From the NCBI RefSeq assembly GCF_000012885.1, contig NC_007498.2, positions 2,884,001-2,948,000 on the forward strand: a stretch of 64,000 nucleotides of DNA, given 5' to 3'. Every line of letters starts with the position of its first letter. Within the stretch, counting starts at the first letter, position 1. The notes beneath the pieces are model-generated. The model ran no database searches. It was given only the letters and a program-made list of their open reading frames with translations, and was not told the origin of the DNA. Positions 27,981-36,513 of the stretch are shown piece by piece. The translations under genes were made by a program, and so were the position numbers. Source of the DNA: Syntrophotalea carbinolica DSM 2380. GTDB taxonomy: Bacteria; Desulfobacterota; Desulfuromonadia; Desulfuromonadales; Syntrophotaleaceae.

Positions 27981-29117
27981 TCAGGCCAGGCGAATAACCT
28001 CCACCAGCAGTTCGGCTACCCGGACCATATCCGTCACCCGCACCGACTCGTCGATGGTATGTACATCGGTCATGCCGGTGCCGATAATCACCGTTTCGAT
28101 ACCGTGACCGTTGAAAATGTTGGCGTCGCTGCCTCCCCCGCCATCCCGCAGTTCGATGGTTCGATCGAGACGTTCGGCCGCTTGTTCGATCAGCTGCAGG
28201 ATGCCGGCCTCTCGCGCCACCGCCATATGGGGATAATCGCTGAGGACCTCGGTTTCGATACTTACCGTCACCAGGTCCCCCTGAACGATCTGCTGCGTCG
28301 CGCCGGTGGCCTGTTTGAGGCAGGCAAGCATATGCTCGGTCTGGGCCTGGAGCTTGGCAGGATCGTGACTGCGCGCTTCGCCTTCCAAAACGACCTGGCG
28401 GGGGATAATATTGGTTGCCTGGCCGCCATGAATGGTGCCGATGTTGGCTGTGGTTTCATGGTCGATACGCCCCAGACGCATGGCCGCTATGCCTTTGGCG
28501 GCAGCGACGATAGCCGAGACCCCGTTTTCCGGCTCGATGCCGGCATGGGATTCGCGCCCGGTCAGCACGATGCGCATTTTATTGGCCGCCGGTGCCGTAT
28601 TGATGACACGGTCGGTACCGGAGGTATCGAGGGCCAGCCCGCGTTTGGAAACCACTTTGGAGTAATCGAGATATTTGGCGCCCAGCAGGCCCTTCTCTTC
28701 GCAGATGGTGATGACGACCTCAATCAGGCCATGGGGAATGTCCTGTTCGATGACCACCTCCAGCGCTTCGATAATTTCGGCCAGACCGGCCTTGTCATCG
28801 GCACCCAGAATGGTATCCCCGGCGCTGGTGAAAACGCCGTCGCAAAGAACCGGCTCGACGCCGTCGGCAGGCACCACCGTATCCATGTGCGCCGACAGCA
28901 ACAGCGGCTCGCAAACTTTGCCCCTGGCCGACAAGGTGGCGATCAGGTTGCCGCTTTCACTGCCGACCTTGGGCCCCGCATCGTCCATGACCACCGTCAT
29001 GCCAAGTCCCTCGAAACGTTCAACCAGGTAACGGGAGATTTCCCCTTCCCGAAAAGACGGACTGGCTATACCGGCCTGCCGGGCAAATTCTGCAATCAGA
29101 CGTTCGCTGTTTACCAT
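27981..29117 (-). CDS. Peptidase-T-like M20 metallopeptidase
   Basis: A 374-residue zinc peptidase. Metal-site motifs are LLLSAHMDTVVPADG (about residues 72-86), GADDKAGLAEI, and CEEKGLLGAKYLD with the catalytic glutamate, then a dimerisation domain and a C-terminal GGGSDANIFNGHG. The pattern matches the PepT-like branch of the M20 family, which removes residues from short peptides. The start at 29117 has only a weak site (GGGGGTG), so another start is possible. It probably forms an operon with hrpB. Confidence 0.88.
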   Translation of the reverse strand: MVNSERLIAEFARQAGIASPSFREGEISRYLVERFEGLGMTVVMDDAGPKVGSESGNLIATLSARGKVCEPLLLSAHMDTVVPADGVEPVLCDGVFTSAGDTILGADDKAGLAEIIEALEVVIEQDIPHGLIEVVITICEEKGLLGAKYLDYSKVVSKRGLALDTSGTDRVINTAPAANKMRIVLTGRESHAGIEPENGVSAIVAAAKGIAAMRLGRIDHETTANIGTIHGGQATNIIPRQVVLEGEARSHDPAKLQAQTEHMLACLKQATGATQQIVQGDLVTVSIETEVLSDYPHMAVAREAGILQLIEQAAERLDRTIELRDGGGGSDANIFNGHGIETVIIGTGMTDVHTIDESVRVTDMVRVAELLVEVIRLA

Positions 29118-29372
29118 ATCCACACCCCCATCTGCGATGAAGTTAAATTGTCGTATCTGCCGCCCCGACAAGCTTGCACGGATGTTCTCGCGGACAACCC
29201 TGCCGACTACATACATAGACTATATGACCATGCTTTGGCAACGACCTTGCAACGGTCGCTGTGGATCATCGCGAACCGCTGGACAATGGCGGCGAGAAGC
29301 TGGTAGCATAATCGCGGATTATGATCCGCCCCGTGAGCTTCATCCCCCGACCATCAACCACAAGAGAATCCT

Positions 29373-30698
29373 ATGCTGCGAGACAGACAACCGCCCCGGC
29401 GTTTCGAAAAATCGAAAAATCTTTACACCTTGCTTTGTTTGGCGACAGGACTGGCCGTGGGGTGCTTTTTTCTCGGGCTGTGGTTCGGAAAAACCTCCGC
29501 CCCTCCGGAAAAGCCGGTCCTGGCCGCACCGGCGGAGCCCCCGGCCCCGGTCATCGACAGAAAAGTGACCAAAAGCACCGTCCAGCCAGGGGATACCGTC
29601 ACGTCGCTGCTTGGAGACATTTTCACCCCGCGGCAGATTTACCTTCTCAATCAGTCGTCCCAGTCGGTGTTTCCCCTTTCCCGGCTGTGCGCCGGGCAAA
29701 ACTACGAGCTGTGCCTGCTCGACGGCAGGTTCGAAAGCTTCGTGTACGATATTGACCGCGAAGAGCAACTTGTCGTGAAACCGGAAGGCGACGGATTCGC
29801 CGTCAGCAAAATCCCCATCGAATATGCGGTCAAAACCGAACTGGTGACCGGCACCATCAACTCCAGCCTGTTTGAAGCCGTGGTCGCAAGCGGCGAAAAA
29901 GAGGCACTGGCCATTAACCTGGCCGATATCTTTGCCTGGGATATCGATTTCATCCGCGACATTCAGGTTGGCGACTCTTTCGAAGCCCTGGTGGAAAAAC
30001 GCTATAGGGAAGGAAACGAGGCCGGCTATGGGCGCATCCTGGCGGCCCGATTTACCAATCAGGGACAGGCATATAATGCCTACCTGTTCCAGGATGGAGA
30101 CCAGGCCCCGGCCTACTACGATGAAAAAGGCCGCAGCGTACGCAAGGCTTTTTTGAAAGCGCCGTTGTCCTTTTCACGGATCTCTTCCGGCTTCAATATG
30201 CGGCGCTTGCACCCCATCACGAAAAAAGTGCGACCACACCCCGCCATCGATTACGCCGCACCGACCGGCACCCCGATCAAGACGGTTGCCGACGGCACGG
30301 TTACCTTTGCGGCGTATAAGCGTTACAACGGTAACTGTGTCAAGGTTCGCCACCCCGGCGGGTGGGTCACCATGTACAATCATATGAGCCGTTTCGGGCG
30401 CGGCATTAAAAAAGGCGTCAAGGTCCGTCAGGGACAGTTCATCGGCTATGTCGGAACCACGGGGCGTTCAACCGGCCCGCATCTCGATTTTCGTATGTAT
30501 AAAAATGGCGTGGCCGTCAATCCCCTTAAAGTCAAATCGCCGCCATCGGCGCCTGTTTCCTCGCAGCGACTGGCGTCTTTCAAGCTGGTGGTGAATCGAC
30601 TTGCATCCCGCCTGGACGGCATAGACGCTATCCAGACAGCCCAGCTTGAGGTCGGCAATCAGCTGACCTCTGAGGACACGAACACCCTCGCCAATTAA
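29373..30698 (+). CDS. M23 peptidoglycan endopeptidase with membrane anchor
   Basis: A 441-residue protein anchored by one helix at residues 19-39. A LysM/opacity-associated-like region follows (VQPGDTVTSLL, about 70-150), then the M23 (LytM) domain with the metal site HPAIDYAAPTGTP and, at the end, GPHLDFRMYKNG. The second site reads HLDF rather than HLHF, which is common in this subfamily. It should cut peptidoglycan cross-links in the periplasm. AAGAGAA precedes the ATG. It is divergent from the M20 gene. Confidence 0.9.
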   Translation: MLRDRQPPRRFEKSKNLYTLLCLATGLAVGCFFLGLWFGKTSAPPEKPVLAAPAEPPAPVIDRKVTKSTVQPGDTVTSLLGDIFTPRQIYLLNQSSQSVFPLSRLCAGQNYELCLLDGRFESFVYDIDREEQLVVKPEGDGFAVSKIPIEYAVKTELVTGTINSSLFEAVVASGEKEALAINLADIFAWDIDFIRDIQVGDSFEALVEKRYREGNEAGYGRILAARFTNQGQAYNAYLFQDGDQAPAYYDEKGRSVRKAFLKAPLSFSRISSGFNMRRLHPITKKVRPHPAIDYAAPTGTPIKTVADGTVTFAAYKRYNGNCVKVRHPGGWVTMYNHMSRFGRGIKKGVKVRQGQFIGYVGTTGRSTGPHLDFRMYKNGVAVNPLKVKSPPSAPVSSQRLASFKLVVNRLASRLDGIDAIQTAQLEVGNQLTSEDTNTLAN

Positions 30699-30758
30699 AC
30701 GCGAACCTGCGCTCTGCCTCAGCAAGGCGGACGCAAGGATATACAACGGGAAAGCTTT

Positions 30759-31358
30759 TTGAACCATCTGCTGCATCTTTATCTGGTCGATCCGCATCCG
30801 GAGTGTCGCCTGGGGGCGTTATTCGGGGATTATGTCAAGGGGCCACTCGATCAACGGCTGCCCGACGGCATACGCCATGGCATCATGCACCACCGGCGAC
30901 TCGACAGCTTTGCCGAAACCTCGGTGGTGTTTCGTCGCAGTCGAAAACGTCTGAATCCGGCCTTGCGGCACTGCCGCGGGATTTTGGTCGACATGGCTTA
31001 CGACCATTTCCTGGCGCAAAACTGGGAAACCTACCACCATCAACCTCTGGAGGACTTCGCCACCTCCATTTACCGTCTCCTTCAGCATCACCAAAGCACC
31101 CTTCCCAAAAGGCTGCAAGCGAGTCTGCCACGCATGCTGGCAGCCAACTGGCTTGTTGCCCTGCGCCACATCGAGCATATCGACAGCGTTCTGCATCGGC
31201 TGGCATCGCGCCTCAGCCGTCCGAACCTGCTGGCCACCGGCAAGGCGGAAATCCTGCGAAACCGTCATGGCCTTGAAGCGGACTTTACCGCCTTTATGGT
31301 GGAATGCCGCCACCGGTTTCAGAGCCCTCCATCCCGGCATCTCATGCAATCCCGATAA
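30759..31358 (+). CDS. acpH: Acyl carrier protein phosphodiesterase
   Basis: A 199-residue cytoplasmic hydrolase that removes 4'-phosphopantetheine from holo-ACP. The family start is MNHLLHLYLVDP, GDYVKGPL and HHRRLDSFAE follow, with MAYDHFLAQNWETY as a further signature. The HD-like histidine/aspartate set (His in MHHRRLD and Asp in AYDHF) is present. The start is TTG at 30759 with a weak GGGA site; the alignment to the family start supports it. It is 60 bases downstream of the M23 gene, on the same strand. Confidence 0.88.
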   Translation: MNHLLHLYLVDPHPECRLGALFGDYVKGPLDQRLPDGIRHGIMHHRRLDSFAETSVVFRRSRKRLNPALRHCRGILVDMAYDHFLAQNWETYHHQPLEDFATSIYRLLQHHQSTLPKRLQASLPRMLAANWLVALRHIEHIDSVLHRLASRLSRPNLLATGKAEILRNRHGLEADFTAFMVECRHRFQSPPSRHLMQSR

Positions 31359-31408
31359 CAGCCCGAAGCGCAATAATCAAACAACATTTTGTAGTAAAAT
31401 TTAATCTA

Positions 31409-31436
31409 TTGACACAAACCTTGCTTTTAATATATT
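31409..31436 (+). promoter_or_regulatory. Sigma-70 promoter of the FIST/roadblock operon
   Basis: TTGACA at 31409-31414, a 16-base spacer, then TATATT at 31431-31436. The predicted leader is about 150 bases long. Confidence 0.7.
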
Positions 31437-31526
31437 AATCATAGCTACTTGAGTTCATTTGCCAAGGTTGTCTCCTCGCACTCCCCTCAACACCATTCGG
31501 CAAGATCAACCCCACAAACAAAGGTA

Positions 31527-31564
31527 TTCAGCTGCACAAACCCTGTTCGGTTTGAGCAGCTGAA
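31527..31564 (+). promoter_or_regulatory. Long leader hairpin before the FIST gene
   Basis: TTCAGCTGC-A-CAAACC pairs with GGTTTG-A-GCAGCTGAA around a six-base loop, a 15-bp stem with one A-A mismatch. It ends 16 bases before the AGGAGG ribosome site. A T-rich stretch (TTTCTTTTT) follows after six bases, so it could be an attenuator or an mRNA stabiliser. Confidence 0.65.
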
Positions 31565-31592
31565 GGATGATTTCTTTTTCAGGAGGTGTTTC

Positions 31593-32936
31593 ATGGCAGG
31601 GAAAATACGGCAGATGATCGACAGCATCATCGCCCAGACGGCAACGAACAATCCCGTACTGGAACGTGTAATCAAAACCAAGATGATTCTCAAAGGAATC
31701 AACCCGGCTAAATTCACCGCCGAGTCGGATGACGACCCCGCCATTATCGCCAAACTTGAAAACATGAAGCAGGCATTCACAGGCACCGGCGGCAAAAACA
31801 CCCCCGCAGCACGGCAACGCTCCGGCGCGGGAAAAATCAAGACAGCCTTCTCCAGCAAAACCACAACGGCCGATTGCGTCAGGGAAATCCAAAGCCAGAT
31901 CGCAGACCTGGATCCGTCCGCTGTCATTTTTTTCGCGTCCACCGTCCATGCTCCCGAGGCCATAAGCCGCCAGATGCAGGACGCCTTTCCCAAGGCGCAG
32001 GTTTTCGGGTGTTCTTCGGCGGGGGAAATCACCAGCGGAGCCATGCTCAACGACTCTGTCGTCGCCATGGCTTTTTCTGCCGAGATGGCACCGGATCTTA
32101 AACTCGAGGTTATCCGGAACCTCGGGCAACGCCACGGCATCGAACAGGCATTCGGGAATTTTGAAAAACACTTCGGGCAACCGGTGGCCGCCATGGATCC
32201 GACCCGCTATGTGGGCCTGCTGTTGATCGATGGCCTGGCCGGGGTGGAAGAGAAGGTGACGGAAACCCTCGGCGATTTGACCAACGTGCCTTTTATCGGA
32301 GGATCCGCCGGGGACGATCTGCAGTTCACCGGCACCTATGTTTATGCCAACGGCAACTGTTACCGGAATGCCGCCCTGCTTGCCCTGCTGAAACCGGGGG
32401 TTCGTTTTTCGTTCATAAAAACGCAAAGCTTCCGCCTTCTGGGCAAAACCCTCAAGGTCACCCGGGCCAACGAAGCCAACCGGGAAGTCATTGCGTTTAA
32501 CGGCAAACCCGCAGCCCAGGCCTATGCCGAAGCCATCGGGGTGCCGACCCCAGAAGTCAGCCGCCGGTTTATGCGCAACCCCATCGGCCTTATTGTCGAC
32601 GGCGAGCCTTATGTCCGCAGCCCGCAAAGGCTGAAGGGCGACACCATGGCGTTTTACTGCAGCGTCAAAGAGGGCATGAAGCTCTCCCTCCTGGAGTCAA
32701 CCGACATGCTTAGCGACACTCGTGACGCCATTTCCCGGGCCGAGAAAACAATGGGGCGCATATCCGGGATACTCGATTTCGACTGCATTTTGCGAACACT
32801 CGACCTGCGGCAGAAAAACCTTTCCACCGAATACGGCAGGATTTTTACCGATATTCCAACCGTCGGATTCAGTACCTATGGCGAACAGTACATAGGGCAT
32901 ATCAATCAAACAGCAACCATGCTGGTCTTCGGCTGA
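31593..32936 (+). CDS. FIST-domain sensory protein
   Basis: A 447-residue soluble protein. After about 90 residues of linker-like sequence, FIST_N runs from about residue 105 (SQIADLDPSAVIFFAST, FGCSSAGEITSG), and FIST_C follows with GGSAGDDLQFTGTYVYAN and a C-terminal FSTYGEQYIGHINQTATMLV. FIST domains are predicted to bind small ligands, perhaps amino acids, and usually feed kinases, cyclases or chemotaxis proteins. None is fused here. ATG 31593 follows AGGAGG. It is first in a six-gene plus-strand run with roadblock, V4R-like and MinD/ParA proteins. Confidence 0.88.
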   Translation: MAGKIRQMIDSIIAQTATNNPVLERVIKTKMILKGINPAKFTAESDDDPAIIAKLENMKQAFTGTGGKNTPAARQRSGAGKIKTAFSSKTTTADCVREIQSQIADLDPSAVIFFASTVHAPEAISRQMQDAFPKAQVFGCSSAGEITSGAMLNDSVVAMAFSAEMAPDLKLEVIRNLGQRHGIEQAFGNFEKHFGQPVAAMDPTRYVGLLLIDGLAGVEEKVTETLGDLTNVPFIGGSAGDDLQFTGTYVYANGNCYRNAALLALLKPGVRFSFIKTQSFRLLGKTLKVTRANEANREVIAFNGKPAAQAYAEAIGVPTPEVSRRFMRNPIGLIVDGEPYVRSPQRLKGDTMAFYCSVKEGMKLSLLESTDMLSDTRDAISRAEKTMGRISGILDFDCILRTLDLRQKNLSTEYGRIFTDIPTVGFSTYGEQYIGHINQTATMLVFG

Positions 32937-33024
32937 CATGAACATACCTGGCCCCAGGACCGGATTCCCGAATACCAATGGCAACAATCCGCAGTGAACA
33001 CCTTCACAATGAGGATGGTTTCCC

Positions 33025-33801
33025 ATGACCGGTTTCAACAGCTCCACCCTGACAGGACCTCCGAAGGATAACGGTCTGCACGGCAGTCTGTCCCTGACCA
33101 CCATTACGGATCTTTTGCAGTTTCTGGCCGCCAGTGCCAAAAGCGGCGCCATCAGAATCATACGCGAACCGGAAAATGACGAGGGCATGATTTATTTCGC
33201 CAAAGGAGAGATCCTTTCCGCCCGGACCGGCGAAACGACGGGCCTCCACAGTTTCGCCACCATGATGAACTGGGAAAAGGGAACTTTCTATTTTCTGCCC
33301 GGCATCGCCCCCCTGGAAACATCCATCGGCTTGCCCGTTCAGCATGCCATCCTTGAAGCCATTGTCCTGCTGGAAAACAAGGCGAACAGTTTCTCACCCA
33401 TCACCGAGCAAGAGATTGAAGAAGGGAGCACGCATATGGAACAGGAACCGAGAGAGTCTACCGAGGTCATGAATAATCTGCTGGAGATCTCCGGCATCGA
33501 TGCCGTGGTGGTCGTCGGTCGTGACGGTTTTGTCATTGAATCCACCGGCAGCAGCGCACGCATCAATATCGACGAACTCGGTGCATCTCTGGCCCACGCC
33601 ATCAACGGCATTGAGGAAATGGGTACGGAATTGAACATCAACTGTTTCCAGGACATGTTCATCGAGTACGGCAGCGCCGTCATCATGTGCAAACCGGTAG
33701 GCGATGCCATCGCCGCCGTCGTTACCCCCGATGCATCCAAGTTGGGCATCATCCGCCACAAGACCAAAAAGTTATTCCAGGAGCTTGGCCTGTCATTCTA
33801 G
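33025..33801 (+). CDS. DUF4388 plus roadblock/LC7 protein
   Basis: A 258-residue soluble protein. Residues about 16-115 are a DUF4388 (PATAN-like) module: GLHGSLSLTTITDLLQFLAA, GAIRI, GMIYFAKGEILSA. Residues about 143-255 are a roadblock/LC7 module: GIDAVVVVGRDGFVIESTG, IEYGSAVIMCKPVGD. Roadblock proteins such as MglB regulate small GTPases or ATPases; DUF4388 is common in delta-proteobacterial signalling. ATG 33025 has only a weak GAGG site ahead. It follows the FIST gene by 88 bases and precedes the first V4R-like gene by 14. Confidence 0.88.
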   Translation: MTGFNSSTLTGPPKDNGLHGSLSLTTITDLLQFLAASAKSGAIRIIREPENDEGMIYFAKGEILSARTGETTGLHSFATMMNWEKGTFYFLPGIAPLETSIGLPVQHAILEAIVLLENKANSFSPITEQEIEEGSTHMEQEPRESTEVMNNLLEISGIDAVVVVGRDGFVIESTGSSARINIDELGASLAHAINGIEEMGTELNINCFQDMFIEYGSAVIMCKPVGDAIAAVVTPDASKLGIIRHKTKKLFQELGLSF

Positions 33802-33815
33802 GAGGAAACATCACG

Positions 33816-34328
33816 ATGCTTAACCTCGATTTTACCCTCGATGAAAAAACCTACCGCCACTACCTCAACGGACACCCGGTGGTCATGCACTCGCATCACT
33901 ACCTGGCGCTTATAACCAAGCTGGCGGAAGATCTCGGCGATGTTCGCGGGCCCCAGATCCTGGCCGAAACGGTTGAAGACAGCATGCGCGCCATTTTTGA
34001 CGATTATTTTCAGAAAAACGCCATCAGCTCCACCCAGGACAGGGCGGCTGTATGCACCCGGTACTTTTCAGCTTTCGGCTTGGGAAAAATGAGTATCAAG
34101 GGTGACGAACAAAACGGCGAAGCCCGTTTGATCCACTCCCATATCGATGAAGGCTGGCTGAGAAAATGGGGCAACCACGACAAGCCCGTCAATCATTTTA
34201 CCCGCGGTTATGTAGCCGCCGCTTTTGCCGCGCTTTTCAATCGCCCCGCCAGAAGTTACGTCGTCACTGAAACCGCCAGCATGGTCACAGGCGAAGAACA
34301 AAGCGTCTTCGTCGTCAAAGCGGCCTGA
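33816..34328 (+). CDS. V4R-like small-molecule-binding protein 1
   Basis: A 170-residue soluble protein beginning MLNLDFTLDEKTYRHYLNG. The layout of helices, then a C-terminal half with NHFTRGYVAAAFAALF and a final strand pair YVVTETASMVTGEEQSVF, resembles the 4-vinyl-reductase (V4R) fold, which binds small hydrophobic ligands. The assignment is by pattern, so it is tentative. A histidine-rich stretch (VVMHSHHYLAL) could be a ligand or metal site. TAGGAGGA precedes the ATG. It appears distantly related to the next gene, suggesting duplication. Confidence 0.65.
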   Translation: MLNLDFTLDEKTYRHYLNGHPVVMHSHHYLALITKLAEDLGDVRGPQILAETVEDSMRAIFDDYFQKNAISSTQDRAAVCTRYFSAFGLGKMSIKGDEQNGEARLIHSHIDEGWLRKWGNHDKPVNHFTRGYVAAAFAALFNRPARSYVVTETASMVTGEEQSVFVVKAA

Positions 34329-34347
34329 ACAAGGAGAACAGACTCAA

Positions 34348-34926
34348 ATGACGGTCATGCGTAATAACGTGGTAAAAGCCCTTGCCAAGGTTACCGTGCA
34401 GAGCAACGAACAGGGATTGATCCCCGAATACGAGGTGCTGGTCAACCTGCTGCCGGTATCCCTGCTCAATACCTTGACGGAAAGACTGCTCGCCGCGGCC
34501 CCCGAGCGCAAAGAAGAAATCGAAGCGGGCCTGGTCAGGGCTGCCTATGAATGCGGCTATCACACCGGTTGCGGCATCATCACTTCCGATATTTTCAGCG
34601 AAGTCGTCATGCCTATGGTTACCGAAGGCGAGAAAGACATCCTGCGCGGTGCCTATGCGGCCTTTACCGCCTGGGGCTGGGCCAAATCGGGCATCGTACA
34701 GCTTAAAGAAGGCCAGAGAATGATTATCCGCGCCTTTGATTATTACGAAGCGGACAGCCAGGGAGAAGGATTGCGGGCGTATATGCTGCGCGGACTCAAT
34801 CAGGCCTTCTTCGATCTGGCCTACGCCGACCCTTACCCGGATGGCATGAATACCTTTGTCTGCAAACAGACCAAAGGCCTGGAAACCGGTGACACTTATG
34901 GGGAATTTATCGTTACCCTGAAGTGA
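34348..34926 (+). CDS. V4R-like small-molecule-binding protein 2
   Basis: A 192-residue soluble protein with the same plan as its neighbour: an N-terminal helical part, GYHTGCGIITSDIF, then RGAYAAFTAWGWAKSGIVQL and closing strands MIIRAFDYYEAD and NTFVCKQTKGLETGD. Cysteines at GCG and FVCKQ may be relevant, as V4R domains often carry metal-binding Cys. AAGGAG lies 11 bases before 34348; an ATG three codons later is also possible. A G/C hairpin and 158 bases separate it from the ATPase gene. Confidence 0.65.
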   Translation: MTVMRNNVVKALAKVTVQSNEQGLIPEYEVLVNLLPVSLLNTLTERLLAAAPERKEEIEAGLVRAAYECGYHTGCGIITSDIFSEVVMPMVTEGEKDILRGAYAAFTAWGWAKSGIVQLKEGQRMIIRAFDYYEADSQGEGLRAYMLRGLNQAFFDLAYADPYPDGMNTFVCKQTKGLETGDTYGEFIVTLK

Positions 34927-34949
34927 CCACAGCCGTCACTTCTGTAAAC

Positions 34950-34973
34950 GGGCCCAAGCTGCGATAGGGGCCC
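34950..34973 (+). other. GC-rich hairpin between V4R-like and ATPase genes
   Basis: GGGCCC, 12 bases, then GGGCCC. It lies in the only long gap of the operon and could weaken read-through or set an mRNA boundary. There is no U-tract. Confidence 0.4.
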
Positions 34974-35084
34974 TTCCGACTATGCAACACAAATCGCAAT
35001 GGCGGACCAGGCAATCCCAGGACCGTACCAGTAGGCAGGCCCGGTCGAACCAACAGCGCTTCATGTAATGCGGTGAATAAAATT

Positions 35085-35900
35085 ATGGCGAATATTATTT
35101 CGATTATCAGCTCCAAAGGCGGGGCGGGAAAAACCACCATTGCCCTGAATCTCGCAGTGGCCCTGGCTGAAACAGGAGATTCGACCCTGCTCATCGATGT
35201 TGACCCCCTCGGGGCGGTGGGGTTTTCATTGGCCCGTAACGACACGGAATGGCGAGGCCTGGCGGAACATATCGTGGACGAGACGCCCCTGGATGAAGTC
35301 ATCATACAAACCAAACTCCCACAGCTCTCCATCCTGGCACGGGGGTGTCTGGATCCTTTGGACATAGACATTTACGAAAATGTCCTGCGCTGTTCGGATG
35401 CCTTGAAGGACATCGTATCGGCAGTCGAGAATCAATTCCGCCACATCATCATCGACACCCCCTCGGGCCTCGGTTCCGTCACGCGCGCGGCCCTGTCTGT
35501 CAGTACCCACACCCTGCTCCCGCTACAGGCCGAGCCCTTGGCGCTGCGCTCCATTTCGCAAGCATTGCATGTCATCCAGCATGTCAAGGAAAATGAAAAC
35601 CAGGATCTGGAGTTACTCGGGATTCTGGCCATCATGGTGCAGTTGAACAAGGATGTTTCCTTCACCATAATGAATGCCGCCTGGTCGTCCCTGCATGGCG
35701 TGCTGGAAACATACATCCCGCGTGCGGAAGTATTCCATGTAGCCAGTGAAAAAGGGCTGCCGGTAGCGTTCCTGCCCGGCAGATACCCCCCGGAAGCCAA
35801 ACGCTTCGAAATGTTGGCCAGCGAAATCAAAACCCTCATCCAGGATATGGGTGGCGACATGGGAGTCGAAGATGAAAGGCCGCAACGTGAACTCATATAA
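35085..35900 (+). CDS. MinD/ParA-family ATPase
   Basis: A 271-residue deviant-Walker ATPase. Walker A is SSKGGAGKTTIALNLA at about residues 8-23, followed by LLIDVDPLGAVGF, the Walker B-like HIIIDTPSGLGS, and a helical C-terminal half. ParB is absent, and no oriC or plasmid context is seen, so plasmid partition is unlikely. Proteins of this type switch between ATP and ADP forms and position other complexes. The ATG at 35085 has GGTGA 8 bases before; GTG at 35073 is an alternative. Its last 29 bases overlap the next gene, showing tight coupling. Confidence 0.88.
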   Translation: MANIISIISSKGGAGKTTIALNLAVALAETGDSTLLIDVDPLGAVGFSLARNDTEWRGLAEHIVDETPLDEVIIQTKLPQLSILARGCLDPLDIDIYENVLRCSDALKDIVSAVENQFRHIIIDTPSGLGSVTRAALSVSTHTLLPLQAEPLALRSISQALHVIQHVKENENQDLELLGILAIMVQLNKDVSFTIMNAAWSSLHGVLETYIPRAEVFHVASEKGLPVAFLPGRYPPEAKRFEMLASEIKTLIQDMGGDMGVEDERPQRELI

Positions 35901-36465
35901 TCTGGTGTACGCCCGACAGATCCTGTCGACTTTGGCACCACGCAAACAAGCACAGCACACCGCTACCTTTCGCCAGGAACCCCGCTCCTTCGTGCGGCTG
36001 TCCGCGCAAAAAAAGCTGGCCAAAGCAGCGCAACCTTCCCTCCCCGAGCCACCGGATGCAACAACTCCAGGCACATCGTCTGTCGATGCGCCGTCACAGC
36101 CCTTCGCCGATTGGGAAAGCTGCATCGCATGGTGTATGGGCGTGACCCGTGCCGAATCCGCCTTTGTGGTCGATTCACAGGGATTTGTCATCGCCATGCG
36201 CGGCCGTATCCCCGGCCATGGCTTCGAGTGCACGGGAGCGGAATTGATCTACGCCATGGATCAACTGGAGCGCATCGACCCCGAAGCAGGCAGGCTTTTG
36301 TGGATAGATCTCGACTTTAACAAACGCCGTCTGGTCGGCTTTGTCACCCCGGGAGAAAGTGCCGAATATTTCATTGTGGGACTGGTCGCACCGGACGCTT
36401 CCTACAATGCATCAAAGCACGTTATGTCAAAACACATTATCGCCAATCTGGCGAACATGAATTAG
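35872..36465 (+). CDS. Roadblock-like protein with disordered N-terminus
   Basis: A 197-residue protein. Residues 1-75 are polar and proline-rich (basic, probably disordered). Residues about 80-195 look like a roadblock/LC7 fold: ESAFVVDSQGFVIAMRGRI, AELIYAMDQLERID, RLLWIDLDFNKRRLVGFV, AEYFIVGLVAPDAS. The family call is by pattern and less certain than for the DUF4388-roadblock gene. ATG 35872 follows GGGAGTCGAAG and lies inside the end of the ATPase gene. The overlap suggests that the two proteins work together, perhaps as ATPase and regulator. Confidence 0.6.
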   Translation: MKGRNVNSYNLVYARQILSTLAPRKQAQHTATFRQEPRSFVRLSAQKKLAKAAQPSLPEPPDATTPGTSSVDAPSQPFADWESCIAWCMGVTRAESAFVVDSQGFVIAMRGRIPGHGFECTGAELIYAMDQLERIDPEAGRLLWIDLDFNKRRLVGFVTPGESAEYFIVGLVAPDASYNASKHVMSKHIIANLANMN

Positions 36466-36513
36466 CCCTTTTGCAAAGCCCCTGTTTCCCTGGCGGCAGG
36501 AGCTATCCGTTCA

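Noticed and set aside
28059-29306. 415-codon plus-strand frame
   Set aside because: It covers the M20 peptidase gene, whose metal motifs are clear. The plus frame shows no domain.
35073-35900. Plasmid-type partition locus
   Set aside because: The ATPase has no ParB gene or iterons nearby and is embedded among sensor genes.
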